NCBI RefSeq assembly: GCF_002860865.1
Contig: NZ_PKIE01000001.1
Span: 558,001-622,000 of the forward strand
Source: Streptococcus mitis
GTDB taxonomy: Bacteria; Bacillota; Bacilli; Lactobacillales; Streptococcaceae
Reading direction: 5' to 3'
Length of the DNA: 64,000 nt
Position numbers and translations under genes: made by a program. The notes beneath the pieces are model-generated. The model did not search any database. It had not been told where the DNA came from and saw only the letters and a list, made by a program, of their open reading frames with translations. This document shows positions 27,859 through 36,945 of the stretch, in pieces (the first letter of the stretch is position 1; each line of letters begins with the position of its first letter).

Positions 27859-28848
27859 TTACCAAGCTGGTGTAGTAACAGGTGCATTTAGAGCATCCAA
27901 CCATTCATCATCTGCCAATCGAATCAATGTTAATGATAAGCCAGCCATATCGATTGAGGTCATATAGTTTCCAATTTTCTTAAACGCCAACTCAACACCT
28001 TTTTCATGGAGTAATTTAGCCACATCATTTGCAAATACATATTGTTCCATAAGAGGAGTGCTTCCTAAACCATTGATGAGAAGGCCATAGCGTTCACCAG
28101 CCTTAAGTCGGAAACCTTCAGATAGTTTTTCAACCAATTCTGAGGCCAATTGTGCTGAAGGTTGCATTTTCTCTTTTTTATATCCTGGCTCACCGTGAAT
28201 ACCAACTCCGTATTCAAATTCATCATCTTCTAGAACAAAACCTGGTTTCCCAACCTCAGGTACGGTTGCTCCAGACAAGGCTAAGCCAATTGTTTTAATT
28301 TCTAAGACAAATTTGTCGGCCAAGTCCTTCATTTCAGATAATGATTTACCAGAACGAGCCGCATCACCTAAAATTTTATGGACTAAAATAGTACCTGCAA
28401 CACCTCGACGACCTTGGGTATAGAGACTATTTTCAACAGCGATATCATCATCAACCACAACACTTGCTACATCAATACCTTCCATTTCAGCAAGTTCTTG
28501 TGCAATTTCAAAGTTCATGATGTCCCCAGAATAGTTCTTGATGACCATGAAAACTCCAGCACCTTCATCAGCCGCCTTGATGGCTTCTAAAATTTGGTCC
28601 GGAGTAGGTGAAGTGAAGACTGCTCCACAAATGGCAGCAGACAACATTCCATCTCCTACAAATCCAGCATGACTTGGTTCATGTCCTGAACCTCCACCTG
28701 AAATGAGTCCAACTTTTCCTGTCTTTTCTGCCTTTCTAACGATGACATCAAAACCATCTAAGCGTTCTACCAAGTCATCATGCATGAATGACAATCCCTG
28801 CAACATTTCATCAACAACCTGTGTCGGTTCATTTATAATTTTTTTCAT
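27859..28848 (-). CDS. dhaK: Dihydroxyacetone kinase, substrate-binding subunit
   Basis: 329 residues. GGGSGHEPSHAGFVG (51-65), the catalytic Asp109 in NYSGD and His218 in GVGIHGEPG, which binds dihydroxyacetone covalently as a hemiaminal, are all present. It converts dihydroxyacetone to dihydroxyacetone phosphate with DhaL and DhaM. First gene of dhaKLM. A CcpA site covers the start of transcription and an activator operator adjoins the -35, so induction by dihydroxyacetone and repression by glucose are both expected. Confidence 0.93.
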   Translation of the reverse strand: MKKIINEPTQVVDEMLQGLSFMHDDLVERLDGFDVIVRKAEKTGKVGLISGGGSGHEPSHAGFVGDGMLSAAICGAVFTSPTPDQILEAIKAADEGAGVFMVIKNYSGDIMNFEIAQELAEMEGIDVASVVVDDDIAVENSLYTQGRRGVAGTILVHKILGDAARSGKSLSEMKDLADKFVLEIKTIGLALSGATVPEVGKPGFVLEDDEFEYGVGIHGEPGYKKEKMQPSAQLASELVEKLSEGFRLKAGERYGLLINGLGSTPLMEQYVFANDVAKLLHEKGVELAFKKIGNYMTSIDMAGLSLTLIRLADDEWLDALNAPVTTPAW

Positions 28849-28874
28849 GAGAAACTCCTTTCGGCATGTACCTT

Positions 28875-28939
28875 TGTTTTCGCTTTCATTATATATTTTT
28901 TACCTCTGGCTGGTAAGGGACAGATTCTATTATTTGTCC
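28875..28939 (-). promoter_or_regulatory. dhaK promoter with DhaS operator and cre site
   Basis: Minus strand: -35 TTACCA (28911-28916), 17-base spacer, -10 TATAAT (28888-28893). On the plus strand GGACAGAT-N6-ATTTGTCC (28918-28939) differs by one base from the DhaS operator I recall from Lactococcus (GGACACAT-N6-ATTTGTCC), and it abuts the -35. The minus strand TGAAAGCGAAAACA (28875-28888) fits the cre consensus for CcpA and covers the start site. Confidence 0.82.
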
Positions 28940-29001
28940 CCTTTTAAACCCGTTTAAAACATTTTTTTGGTAAAATGAAGTAAGTAAAAGAAAGGCTTCC
29001 T

Positions 29002-29532
29002 ATGGCATCATCACTTATTACAAAAAAACGGATTGCCAAGGCATTTAGAGACCTATTAGCTACTAGAGAATTTGACAAAATCTCTATTGTAGAGATCATG
29101 GAATCAGCTGGCATTCGTAGACAGACCTTTTATAATCACTTTCTTGACAAATATGAACTGCTAGACTGGATATTTGAAAATGACTTAACCGAGTATATCA
29201 CCAATAACTTGGACTTCATTTCAGGCCAAAAACTATTACAAGAATTATTTCTTTATTTCGAACAAGAGCGTGACTTTTATATTCAACTTTTTGATATTCA
29301 AGGGCAAAATAACTTCTATGACCACTTTATAAACTACTGTCGCTTGCTTGTATCAAAAATTTTAAGAGAATACGGTCAGATTGATATCGATTCATCTGCT
29401 TATACTTGTTTTTTGTTAGACTATCATTCACATGCTCTAGCAGAAATCGTGAAGGTTTACGTCAATAAAAAAAGTCCAGTTCCACAACCAGACTTTCTAA
29501 TCATGACAATTATTGGAAAGAGACCACAATGA
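29002..29532 (+). CDS. dhaS: TetR-family activator of the dihydroxyacetone kinase operon
   Basis: 176 residues. An N-terminal TetR helix-turn-helix (residues ~8-55, ITKKRIAKAFRDLLATREFD ... RRQTFYNHFLDKYELLDWI) is followed by a helical ligand/partner domain. In Lactococcus DhaS binds its operator and, with DhaQ, activates dhaKLM when dihydroxyacetone is present. Divergent from dhaK and overlapping dhaQ by four bases (ATGA), which fits exactly. AAAGG precedes the ATG. Confidence 0.88.
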   Translation: MASSLITKKRIAKAFRDLLATREFDKISIVEIMESAGIRRQTFYNHFLDKYELLDWIFENDLTEYITNNLDFISGQKLLQELFLYFEQERDFYIQLFDIQGQNNFYDHFINYCRLLVSKILREYGQIDIDSSAYTCFLLDYHSHALAEIVKVYVNKKSPVPQPDFLIMTIIGKRPQ

Positions 29533-30518
29533 CATTCATTTCAAATCATAAACAGAAAATTATTTCAAGTTACATTTCGACAACTGTCAGCAGTCATCCT
29601 GAATTAGAAAAACACCCTACTTTACCACTAGTCTATCAAAAAAATCGCAATCCTCATCAGGTTCCAATATTGTCGGGTGGAGGTTCAGGTCACGAACCTG
29701 CTCATATTGGATATGTGGGAGAAGGAATGCTTACTGCTGCTATCTATGGCCAATTATTTACTCCTCCTACAAGAACTGAAATCTTAGAGTCCATTCGTTT
29801 TTTAAACAATGGCCACGGTGTCTTCATCATTGTAAAAAATTTCGAAGCAGACATCAAAGAATTTAGCTGGGCCATTAATACTGCTAGACAAGAAGGAATT
29901 AAGGTCGGCTATAGTCTAGCACACGACGATATTTCCATTGAACCTCACAATAGATTTCAAATTAGAGGAAGAGGGCTTGCAGGGACTATTTTACTTCATA
30001 AAGTTCTAGGATATGCAGCTCAAAATGGTGCCGACATCGAGCAACTAACTGATTTAGGTCATGAACTTGCTCCCGAAATCGCAACAATTGGCTTTGCAAC
30101 GAAATCGGCCAGTCTCCCCCAAGCCACCCGTCCACTATTTAACTTGGAAGAAGGAGATATTTCTTATGGTATTGGGATACATGGCGAAGAAGGCTATCGT
30201 ATCGTCCCATTCCAATCATCGGAAATCCTGGCAAATGAAATTATAAGTAAATTAAGATTGCACTATCATTGGAAAAAGGGTGATCAATTTATATTGCTTG
30301 TAAATAATCTAGGCACTACCAGCAACTTAGAAATGGGCATATTTATCAATGATCTCCTTCAACTCTTAGAAATTGAAGGAGTCACTATTACCTTTATAAA
30401 ATCAGGAACATTTATGACCAGTCTGGATATGGCAGGTATATCCGTAACTCTTTGCCCCGTAAAAAATAAACAGTGGTTAGAAGCGCTCAATGCTCCAACG
30501 ACAGCTTTTGCATGGTAA
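29529..30518 (+). CDS. dhaQ: DhaK paralogue acting as co-activator DhaQ
   Basis: 329 residues, clearly homologous to DhaK along its length (GGGSGHEPAHIGYVG; GIGIHGEEG with His218 kept, so it can bind dihydroxyacetone covalently). The catalytic stretch NYSGD of DhaK reads NFEAD here and nearby substrate residues differ. This is consistent with a sensor that binds the sugar but is not a kinase subunit. Translationally coupled to dhaS; followed by a terminator at 30535-30572. Role assigned from the dhaSQ pair in Lactococcus. Confidence 0.87.
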   Translation: MTFISNHKQKIISSYISTTVSSHPELEKHPTLPLVYQKNRNPHQVPILSGGGSGHEPAHIGYVGEGMLTAAIYGQLFTPPTRTEILESIRFLNNGHGVFIIVKNFEADIKEFSWAINTARQEGIKVGYSLAHDDISIEPHNRFQIRGRGLAGTILLHKVLGYAAQNGADIEQLTDLGHELAPEIATIGFATKSASLPQATRPLFNLEEGDISYGIGIHGEEGYRIVPFQSSEILANEIISKLRLHYHWKKGDQFILLVNNLGTTSNLEMGIFINDLLQLLEIEGVTITFIKSGTFMTSLDMAGISVTLCPVKNKQWLEALNAPTTAFAW

Positions 30519-30534
30519 TTTGCTTGTATAAATC

Positions 30535-30572
30535 AAAAGGGCTCCATCACTTGGTAGCCCTTTGCTTTTATC
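30535..30572 (+). terminator. Rho-independent terminator after dhaQ
   Basis: AAAGGGCT and AGCCCTTT arms (8 bp) around a 12-base loop, followed by GCTTTTATCTT. Confidence 0.8.
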
Positions 30573-30573
30573 T

Positions 30574-30681
30574 TATACTCAATGAAAATCAAAAAGCAAA
30601 CTAGGAAACTAGCCGCAGGCTGTACTTGAGTACGGCAAGGCGACGTTGACGCAGTTTGAATTTGATTTTCGAAGAGTATTA
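30574..30681 (+). repeat. BOX element (boxA-boxC, no boxB)
   Basis: 108 bases opening TATACTCAATGAAAATCAAA and closing TTGATTTTCGAAGAGTATTA, with the internal TACGGCAAGGCGACGTTGACG that matches the well-known BOX-PCR primer site. The ends are imperfect inverted repeats. BOX elements are short interspersed repeats of S. pneumoniae and relatives, probably mobilised in trans. It lies just after the dhaQ terminator. Confidence 0.88.
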
Positions 30682-30721
30682 CGTTTAAAAGAACTCATTC
30701 TTTCTATTTCAAATAGGCCAT

Positions 30722-31261
30722 CTATACCTTACAATTCTTCCGATGAGCTTTGAGTTTTTTCAGAGCCCAATCATAGTGGCTTGACGTGCTACTGACAAAA
30801 TAGGAACCTAGACTTGTCCCACCCGTCCACTTATAGATACCTTTGATAAAGAGTTCGTCATTGATAAAAACTTCTATCAACTCTAAAACCTCTCTATGTG
30901 ATTGTTCTAGGAGTCTAGTCGCTTCTTCTAAGGAGGTTTTCTGGTGCTTCTTCCAAAAAGCGACATTCATTTGTCCATAAGTTTTCCAATTATAAGGTTC
31001 AGGGAGAAAAGGTCTTTCGTGACCTTTTTGATTGGAATGTACCCAAGTCAAAAGTAACTGCTGCCATTCATAAAGATGGATCAAGACATCCCGTAGATTT
31101 TTATCCCTTTTCCAGTGAGCTTCTTTTTTCTTTGGGTCTCTTGAAAAATCAAATGGAGTCTGTAGCTCATCTTCACTTAGTTGGGAGATGAACCGATTGA
31201 GATTTTCATAATTTTCCTTAGAGGATAATACTAGTTCCTCTTTTGTTTTCGGTCTAGGCAC
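30722..31261 (-). CDS. ClbS/DfsB family four-helix-bundle protein
   Basis: 179 residues, soluble. It begins PRPKTKEELVLSSKENYENL, the usual start of the ClbS/DfsB (formerly DUF1706) family within the DinB-like four-helix bundles, and keeps the RDVLIHLYEWQQLLLTW and SHYDWALKKLKAH helices. Characterised relatives include the colibactin self-protection hydrolase ClbS; most streptococcal members have no known role. The initiator is a GTG at 31261 with GGGAG upstream. It stands alone on the minus strand. Confidence 0.8.
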   Translation of the reverse strand: MPRPKTKEELVLSSKENYENLNRFISQLSEDELQTPFDFSRDPKKKEAHWKRDKNLRDVLIHLYEWQQLLLTWVHSNQKGHERPFLPEPYNWKTYGQMNVAFWKKHQKTSLEEATRLLEQSHREVLELIEVFINDELFIKGIYKWTGGTSLGSYFVSSTSSHYDWALKKLKAHRKNCKV

Positions 31262-31318
31262 AGGAGTTCTCCCTTCATATTACTAGTTATTATTAGAGAT
31301 TTTTTATCCTTTAAATCT

Positions 31319-31813
31319 CTACAACTTATCCTTTAATTTCTCCACAAAGAGATAGGCCGCTGGACAGGTCAAGGTATTCTTAATCGTCAGATGGTTGATT
31401 TGATGGATCTTTTTACGGTCCGTATGGGGAAATTCACGACAGGCCTTTGGACGAACATCATAGATAGAACAGAGATTATCTCCTCCTAGAAAGGGACAAG
31501 GCATGGATTTAAAAACCTTATCGCCATCTTCATCTACCTGCAGAAACTCCGCTTCAAAAGCAGGTAATTTCATCTTAAAATACTTGGCGATTCGTGTAAT
31601 ATCCGCTTCTTTAAAGTCAGGCCCCAATGTCTTGCAACAGTTGGCACAGGCAGTGCAATCAATCTCCGCAAAGACTTCCTCGTGAATCTGCTGGGCTATC
31701 TTATCTAGATTTTTTGGTGGCTTTTTCTTTAAATTGGCTAAAACTTTTCGATGCTCCTTCTGCTTTTGTAAGGCTAGCTGGTGGTAGTACTCAATATCAA
31801 TTTCTTTAGACAT
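31319..31813 (-). CDS. YkgJ-family cysteine-cluster protein
   Basis: 164 residues. Cysteines occur as CTACANCCKTLGPDF (~55-70), CPFLGGDNLC (~107-116), RPKACREFPH (~122-131) and a final TCPAA. This CxxCxxCC...CX8C pattern is typical of YkgJ/UPF0153 proteins, thought to bind zinc or an Fe-S cluster. An N-terminal Lys-rich helix precedes it. Function in the family is not established. Monocistronic. Confidence 0.85.
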   Translation of the reverse strand: MSKEIDIEYYHQLALQKQKEHRKVLANLKKKPPKNLDKIAQQIHEEVFAEIDCTACANCCKTLGPDFKEADITRIAKYFKMKLPAFEAEFLQVDEDGDKVFKSMPCPFLGGDNLCSIYDVRPKACREFPHTDRKKIHQINHLTIKNTLTCPAAYLFVEKLKDKL

Positions 31814-31910
31814 GGTTTCTCTCTTATTCTAATTACTTTCCCCTATTATACCATGCCTCTGAACCATTGAAAAGTGGACTTTATAGGACTATACTTTTCC
31901 AAAATGCGTC

Positions 31911-31940
31911 AAAAAACCTTGCAACTAGGTTACAAGGTTA
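31911..31940 (-). terminator. Rho-independent terminator after ptsI
   Basis: Minus strand: AACCTTGTAAC and GTTGCAAGGTT arms (one G-U pair) with a 3-base loop, followed by TTTTT. Confidence 0.88.
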
Positions 31941-31946
31941 ATCACA

Positions 31947-33680
31947 TTAATCGAAATTAACGTATTCTTTTTGAAGTTCAAGAACTTCTTCCATTGTTGA
32001 ACACTCTGTAAGGGCACGGTTAGCGTACTCTTCCATCTTAGCAGTGTCCAATTTCTTCATCAAACTACGTGTACGAAGGACTGATGTTGCTGACATAGAG
32101 AACTCATCCAAGCCCATTCCGACAAGAAGTGGAACAGCTTTTTGATCGCCAGCCATCTCACCACACATACCAGCCCATTTACCTTCAGCGTGAGCTGCCT
32201 TGATAACGTTGTTGATCAAGCGAAGGATTGATGGGTTATATGGTTGGTAAAGGTATGAAACTTGCTCGTTCATACGGTCTGCTGCCATTGAGTATTGGAT
32301 TAAGTCGTTTGTACCAATTGACATGAAGTCTACTTCTTTTGCAAATTGGTCTGCAAGCATTGCTGCTGCAGGGATTTCAATCATGATACCAACTTGGATG
32401 TCATCCGCAACTGCAACACCTTCAGCAAGAAGGTTTGCTTTTTCTTCTTCATAAACTGCTTTAGCTGCACGGAATTCTTTCAAAAGGGCAACCATTGGGA
32501 ACATGATACGCAATTGACCATGAACAGAAGCACGAAGAAGGGCACGGATTTGTGTACGGAACATTGCATCTCCAGTTTCAGAAATAGAGATACGAAGGGC
32601 ACGGAATCCAAGGAATGGGTTCATTTCGTGTGGCATATCGAAGTAAGGAAGTTCCTTATCTCCACCGATATCCATTGTACGAACAACCACTGGTTTACCA
32701 TTCATTCCCTCAAGAACAGCCTTGTATGCTTCATACTGTTCGTCTTCTGTTGGGAAGTCTTGAGAATCCATGTATAAGAACTCTGTACGGTAAAGTCCAA
32801 CAGCTTCTGCACCGTTGTTGTTAACACCTTCAACGTCTTTTGGAGTACCGATGTTAGCAGCCAACTCGAAGTGTTTACCGTCAGCAGTCACTGTTTGAGC
32901 ATCTTTCAAAAGTGCCCATTCAGCTTTTTGTTTAGCATAAGCTTCACCAGCTGCTTTAAATTCTGCCGCTTGTTCATCTGTTGGGTTGATAATCACTTCA
33001 CCAGTAATTCCGTTAACGGCAAGGATATCACCGTCTTTCACTACTTCAGTGATGTTGTTTGTTCCCAATACAGCTGCAATTTCAAGTGTACGTGCCATGA
33101 TAGCTGAGTGGCTTGTACGTCCACCGATATTTGTTACAAAAGCTTTTACAAAGTTTTTGTCCAATTGAGCTGTATCAGATGGTGTCAAGTCATGCGCAAT
33201 TACGATTACTTCTTCATTGATAGAAGCTGGGTTTGGCAATTTTTTACCAAGAAGGTTTGCCAATACACGTTTTGTCACGTCGCGGATATCCGCTGCACGT
33301 TCTTGCATGTATGGGTTGTCTTCCATGCCTTCAAAGATAGTGATGAACATGTCAGTCACTTCTTTAAGACCTGCTTCAGCGTTGACTTTCTTAGCACGGA
33401 TTGTTTCTTTAATCTGACCAATCAATTCTGGGTCAGCAAGAACCATCAAATGAGCGTCAAAAACTTGAGCCGCTTCTTCACCAAGCGTACCTACAGCTTT
33501 CTCACGGATAAGAGAAAGCTCGTTTTGAGAAGCTTCAAGAGCTACATCCAAACGAGCCTCTTCTGCGTTTGTATCTTCGACTGAAACAGTCTCGAATGAC
33601 AAATCCGGTTGAACGAGTAGATATGCTTTTGCAACTGCAACACCATCAGATGCTGCGATTCCTTTAAGCATTTCTGTCAT
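31947..33680 (-). CDS. ptsI: PTS enzyme I (phosphoenolpyruvate-protein phosphotransferase)
   Basis: 577 residues, full length. The phosphorylated His191 lies in [13 protein letters not shown], and the PEP-binding barrel holds the [13 protein letters not shown] segment ([13 protein letters not shown]) and the GMCGEMAGD cysteine. It takes phosphate from PEP and passes it to HPr, feeding the lactose and galactitol PTS and DhaM encoded elsewhere in this window. Five bases separate it from ptsH; a strong terminator follows. Confidence 0.96.
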   Translation of the reverse strand: MTEMLKGIAASDGVAVAKAYLLVQPDLSFETVSVEDTNAEEARLDVALEASQNELSLIREKAVGTLGEEAAQVFDAHLMVLADPELIGQIKETIRAKKVNAEAGLKEVTDMFITIFEGMEDNPYMQERAADIRDVTKRVLANLLGKKLPNPASINEEVIVIAHDLTPSDTAQLDKNFVKAFVTNIGGRTSHSAIMARTLEIAAVLGTNNITEVVKDGDILAVNGITGEVIINPTDEQAAEFKAAGEAYAKQKAEWALLKDAQTVTADGKHFELAANIGTPKDVEGVNNNGAEAVGLYRTEFLYMDSQDFPTEDEQYEAYKAVLEGMNGKPVVVRTMDIGGDKELPYFDMPHEMNPFLGFRALRISISETGDAMFRTQIRALLRASVHGQLRIMFPMVALLKEFRAAKAVYEEEKANLLAEGVAVADDIQVGIMIEIPAAAMLADQFAKEVDFMSIGTNDLIQYSMAADRMNEQVSYLYQPYNPSILRLINNVIKAAHAEGKWAGMCGEMAGDQKAVPLLVGMGLDEFSMSATSVLRTRSLMKKLDTAKMEEYANRALTECSTMEEVLELQKEYVNFD

Positions 33681-33685
33681 TTTCC

Positions 33686-33949
33686 TTATGCCAATCCTTC
33701 TTTTTCCATTGTTTCTGAGATTGCAGCGATAGCGTCATCTGCATCTGCACCTTCAGCTGAGATAGTTACGTCAGCACCTTGGCCAACACCAAGACTCATA
33801 ACACCCATAATTGATTTAAGGTTAACTGATTTACCTTTGTACTCAAGAGTGATATCTGAAGCAAATTTGCTAGCAGTTTGTACCAACAATGTTGCTGGAC
33901 GTGCGTGAATACCTGTTTCTGCCACTACGTGGAAATCTTTAGAAGCCAT
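33686..33949 (-). CDS. ptsH: PTS phosphocarrier protein HPr
   Basis: 87 residues. His15 in [10 protein letters not shown] is the phosphocarrier site and Ser46 in [11 protein letters not shown] is the HPr-kinase site that turns HPr into the CcpA co-repressor. So this protein also controls the cre sites noted at dhaK, lacT and its own promoter. Strong ribosome binding site AGGAGA before the ATG. Confidence 0.97.
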   Translation of the reverse strand: MASKDFHVVAETGIHARPATLLVQTASKFASDITLEYKGKSVNLKSIMGVMSLGVGQGADVTISAEGADADDAIAAISETMEKEGLA

Positions 33950-33990
33950 AGTTTGACTCTCCTTTTGTTCTTTCTTTTTTGAGTTATATG

Positions 33991-34040
33991 TGATAACCCT
34001 TACAATTTGGTATTATATCATCTTCTAGGATTTTTTTCAA
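33991..34040 (-). promoter_or_regulatory. ptsHI promoter and cre-like site
   Basis: Minus strand: -35 TTGAAA (34035-34040), 17-base spacer, -10 TATAAT (34012-34017). Downstream of it TGTAAGGGTTATCA (33991-34004) matches cre except for one central C-to-G change. The leader to the ptsH ATG is about 55 bases. Confidence 0.75.
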
Positions 34041-34170
34041 GCATTTTATGGGATTTATTCGATTTCCTTTCAGATAACTTCCTGAAAATCTTCTATTCTA
34101 GATAACAAAACACAGGATATAGTTTTCCAAAAACAACTTATAGGAGAATTATCACTATTTCCCAAAACAA

Positions 34171-34263
34171 ACACTACATATTGTGTTTTGTTTAGTTATG
34201 TACAAAAACAGACCACTATATTTAGTTTCAAATCGTTGACAAAATTTTAATTTCTGATATACT
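34171..34263 (+). promoter_or_regulatory. nrdHEF promoter with two NrdR boxes
   Basis: Box 1 ACACTACATATTGTGT (34171-34186) and box 2 CCACTATATTTAGTTT (34213-34228) resemble the NrdR consensus ACACWATATMTWGTGT and start 42 bases apart, four helical turns. Just downstream are -35 TTGACA (34236-34241), a 16-base spacer and -10 TATACT (34258-34263). NrdR would repress the reductase genes when dATP is high. Confidence 0.85.
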
Positions 34264-34298
34264 AAGAAAGTAATCTATTTTGAAAGAGGAGTTACAAA

Positions 34299-34517
34299 AT
34301 GGTAACCGTTTATTCTAAAAATAACTGTGTCCAATGTAAAATGACCAAACGTTTCTTGGACAGCAATAACGTTGAATATAAAGAAATCAATCTCGATGAG
34401 CAACCTGAGTACATCGATCAAGTTAAAGAGCTCGGTTTCAGCGCAGCTCCTGTTATCCAAACACCAACTGAAGTCTTTTCAGGTTTCCAACCAGGAAAAT
34501 TGAAACAATTAGCATAA
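34299..34517 (+). CDS. nrdH: Glutaredoxin-like protein NrdH
   Basis: 72 residues, thioredoxin fold with the redox motif CVQC at residues 10-13 (typical of NrdH) and the AAPVIQTP cis-proline segment (~48-55). It supplies electrons to NrdE. AGAGGAG lies upstream of the ATG. First gene of nrdHEF; the nrdI flavodoxin gene, often next to it, is not in this window. Confidence 0.94.
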   Translation: MVTVYSKNNCVQCKMTKRFLDSNNVEYKEINLDEQPEYIDQVKELGFSAAPVIQTPTEVFSGFQPGKLKQLA

Positions 34518-34597
34518 TCTTAGTACATCATCCAGAAGAAACTGCTTCTAGGGCTAACTTAGAAGCCTTTCTTTTGTAATTAGATAAGGGAAATTTT

Positions 34598-36757
34598 ATG
34601 GGATTAAAACATCTTGAGGACGTGACTTACTTCCGTCTCAATAACGAAATCAACCGTCCTGTTAATGGACAAATCATGCTTCATAAAGATAAGGAAGCCT
34701 TGGATGCCTTCTTTAAAGAAAATGTAGTTCCAAACACTATGGTTTTTGATTCAATCAAAGATAAAATCAACTACCTCATTGAACACAACTACATCGAAAC
34801 AGCCTTTATCAAGAAATACCGTCCAGAATTTTTGGAAGAATTGTCTCAATTTATCAAAGAACAAAACTTCCAATTCAAGTCTTTCATGGCTGCCTATAAA
34901 TTTTACAATCAATATTCTTTGAAGACTAACGACGGTGAATACTATCTTGAAAGTATGGAAGACCGTGTCTTCTTTAACGCCCTTTATTTCGCTGATGGTA
35001 ATGAAGCTGTTGCAATTGATATCGCCAATGAAATCATCCACCAACGCTACCAACCAGCTACACCTTCCTTCTTGAATGCTGGACGTGCTCGTCGTGGTGA
35101 ATTGGTATCATGTTTCCTGATCCAAGTGACTGATGATATGAACTCTATTGGACGTTCTATCAACTCTGCTCTTCAACTTTCACGTATCGGTGGTGGTGTG
35201 GGGATTTCTCTCAGCAACCTTCGTGAAGCTGGTGCACCTATCAAGGGCTATGAAGGAGCAGCTTCTGGAGTCGTACCTGTTATGAAACTCTTTGAAGACA
35301 GCTTCTCTTACTCAAACCAATTGGGTCAACGTCAAGGTGCTGGTGTTGTCTACCTCAACGTCTTTCACCCAGATATCATCGCCTTCCTTTCAACTAAGAA
35401 AGAAAACGCTGATGAAAAAGTTCGTGTAAAGACCCTTTCACTTGGTGTTGTAGTACCAGATAAATTCTACGAATTGGCTCGTAAAAATGAAGAAATGTAC
35501 CTCTTCAGCCCATATTCTGTAGAACTTGAATATGGTGTACCATTCAACTATATCGACATCACTGAAAAATACGATGAATTGGTCGCAAATCCAAACATCC
35601 GCAAGACAAAAATCAAAGCGCGCGATTTGGAAACGGAAATTTCTAAATTGCAACAAGAGTCTGGTTACCCTTATGTCGTCAACATTGATACGGCTAACCG
35701 TGCAAATCCTGTTGATGGTAAGATTATCATGAGTAACTTGTGTTCTGAGATTCTTCAAGTTCAAGAACCAAGTTTGATCAACGATGCTCAAGAATTCCTT
35801 CAAATGGGAACAGACGTTTCATGTAACCTTGGTTCAACCAACGTGGTCAACATGATGACTTCACCTGACTTTGGTCGTTCTATCCGTGCTATGGTTCGTG
35901 CCCTTACGTTTGTTACAGACAGTTCACACATCGTAGCTGTACCTACTATCGACCATGGAAATAGCCAAGCTCATACCTTTGGTCTTGGTGCCATGGGACT
36001 TCACAGCTACCTTGCCCAACAATTGATTGAATATGGATCACCTGAGTCTGTTGAGTTTACAAGCATCTACTTTATGCTTATGAACTACTGGACTTTGGTT
36101 GAGTCAAACAATATCGCGCGTGAACGTGGTATCACCTTCCACAACTTTGAAAAATCAGACTATGCTAACGGAAGCTACTTCGACAAGTATGTAACTGGCG
36201 AATTTGTTCCAAAATCAGAACGTGTTAAAGAACTCTTCAAAGATGTCTTTATCCCAAGTGCTGCTGACTGGGCTGAACTTCGCGACAAGGTTCAAGCAGA
36301 TGGTCTTTACCACCAAAACCGCCTTGCTGTAGCGCCAAATGGTTCTATCAGCTATATCAACGACGTTTCTGCTTCTATCCACCCGATTACGCAACGTATC
36401 GAAGAACGCCAAGAGAAGAAAATCGGTAAAATCTACTACCCTGCTGCTGGTTTGTCAACAGATACTATTCCTTACTACACTTCTGCCTATGACATGGATA
36501 TGCGTAAGGTGATCGATGTTTATGCTGCTGCGACTGAGCACGTGGACCAAGGACTTTCACTCACCCTCTTCATGCGTAGTGACATTCCAAAAGGTCTTTA
36601 TGAATGGAAGAAAGAAAACAAACAAACGACACGTGACTTATCTATCCTTCGTAACTATGCCTTTAACAAGGGTATCAAGTCTATCTACTACGTCCGTACC
36701 TTTACTGACGACGGTGGAGAAGTCGGTGCCAACCAATGTGAAAGCTGTGTGATTTAA
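34598..36757 (+). CDS. nrdE: Class Ib ribonucleoside-diphosphate reductase, alpha subunit
   Basis: Reduces ribonucleoside diphosphates to deoxy forms. 719 residues, normal length. The specificity/active-site region holds SCFLIQVTDDMNSI with the first redox cysteine, and SNLCSEI contains the thiyl-radical cysteine. The C-terminal CESC pair (714/717) exchanges with NrdH. It lacks the N-terminal ATP cone of class Ia, as expected for Ib. It lies 80 bases after nrdH. Confidence 0.96.
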   Translation: MGLKHLEDVTYFRLNNEINRPVNGQIMLHKDKEALDAFFKENVVPNTMVFDSIKDKINYLIEHNYIETAFIKKYRPEFLEELSQFIKEQNFQFKSFMAAYKFYNQYSLKTNDGEYYLESMEDRVFFNALYFADGNEAVAIDIANEIIHQRYQPATPSFLNAGRARRGELVSCFLIQVTDDMNSIGRSINSALQLSRIGGGVGISLSNLREAGAPIKGYEGAASGVVPVMKLFEDSFSYSNQLGQRQGAGVVYLNVFHPDIIAFLSTKKENADEKVRVKTLSLGVVVPDKFYELARKNEEMYLFSPYSVELEYGVPFNYIDITEKYDELVANPNIRKTKIKARDLETEISKLQQESGYPYVVNIDTANRANPVDGKIIMSNLCSEILQVQEPSLINDAQEFLQMGTDVSCNLGSTNVVNMMTSPDFGRSIRAMVRALTFVTDSSHIVAVPTIDHGNSQAHTFGLGAMGLHSYLAQQLIEYGSPESVEFTSIYFMLMNYWTLVESNNIARERGITFHNFEKSDYANGSYFDKYVTGEFVPKSERVKELFKDVFIPSAADWAELRDKVQADGLYHQNRLAVAPNGSISYINDVSASIHPITQRIEERQEKKIGKIYYPAAGLSTDTIPYYTSAYDMDMRKVIDVYAAATEHVDQGLSLTLFMRSDIPKGLYEWKKENKQTTRDLSILRNYAFNKGIKSIYYVRTFTDDGGEVGANQCESCVI

Positions 36758-36841
36758 TCTTTGCTTGAGGAAACTACATTTTCTCAGATTAGTGATTTAT
36801 TCACCATGCTAAGCTGGAATAAGCATCTATACTATGAAATA

Positions 36842-36869
36842 ACAAAAAGTCGGGCTTCCGACTTTTTGT
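36842..36869 (+). terminator. Terminator between nrdE and nrdF
   Basis: ACAAAAAGTCGG and CCGACTTTTTGT arms (12 bp) with a 4-base loop; the U-run is inside the 3' arm. It could reduce read-through into nrdF, which also has a possible extended -10 promoter (TGATAAAAT at 36890-36898). Confidence 0.75.
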
Positions 36870-36945
36870 GCGATACTCCTCTGGAATTATGATAAAATAG
36901 AAATAATTGTGAGTTCGCAATATTAAACACAGAAAGAGATTTCAA

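Noticed and set aside
30574..30681. Identification as RUP instead of BOX
   Set aside because: The internal TACGGCAAGGCGACG core and both ends match boxA/boxC as I know them; length 108 fits boxA plus boxC without boxB.
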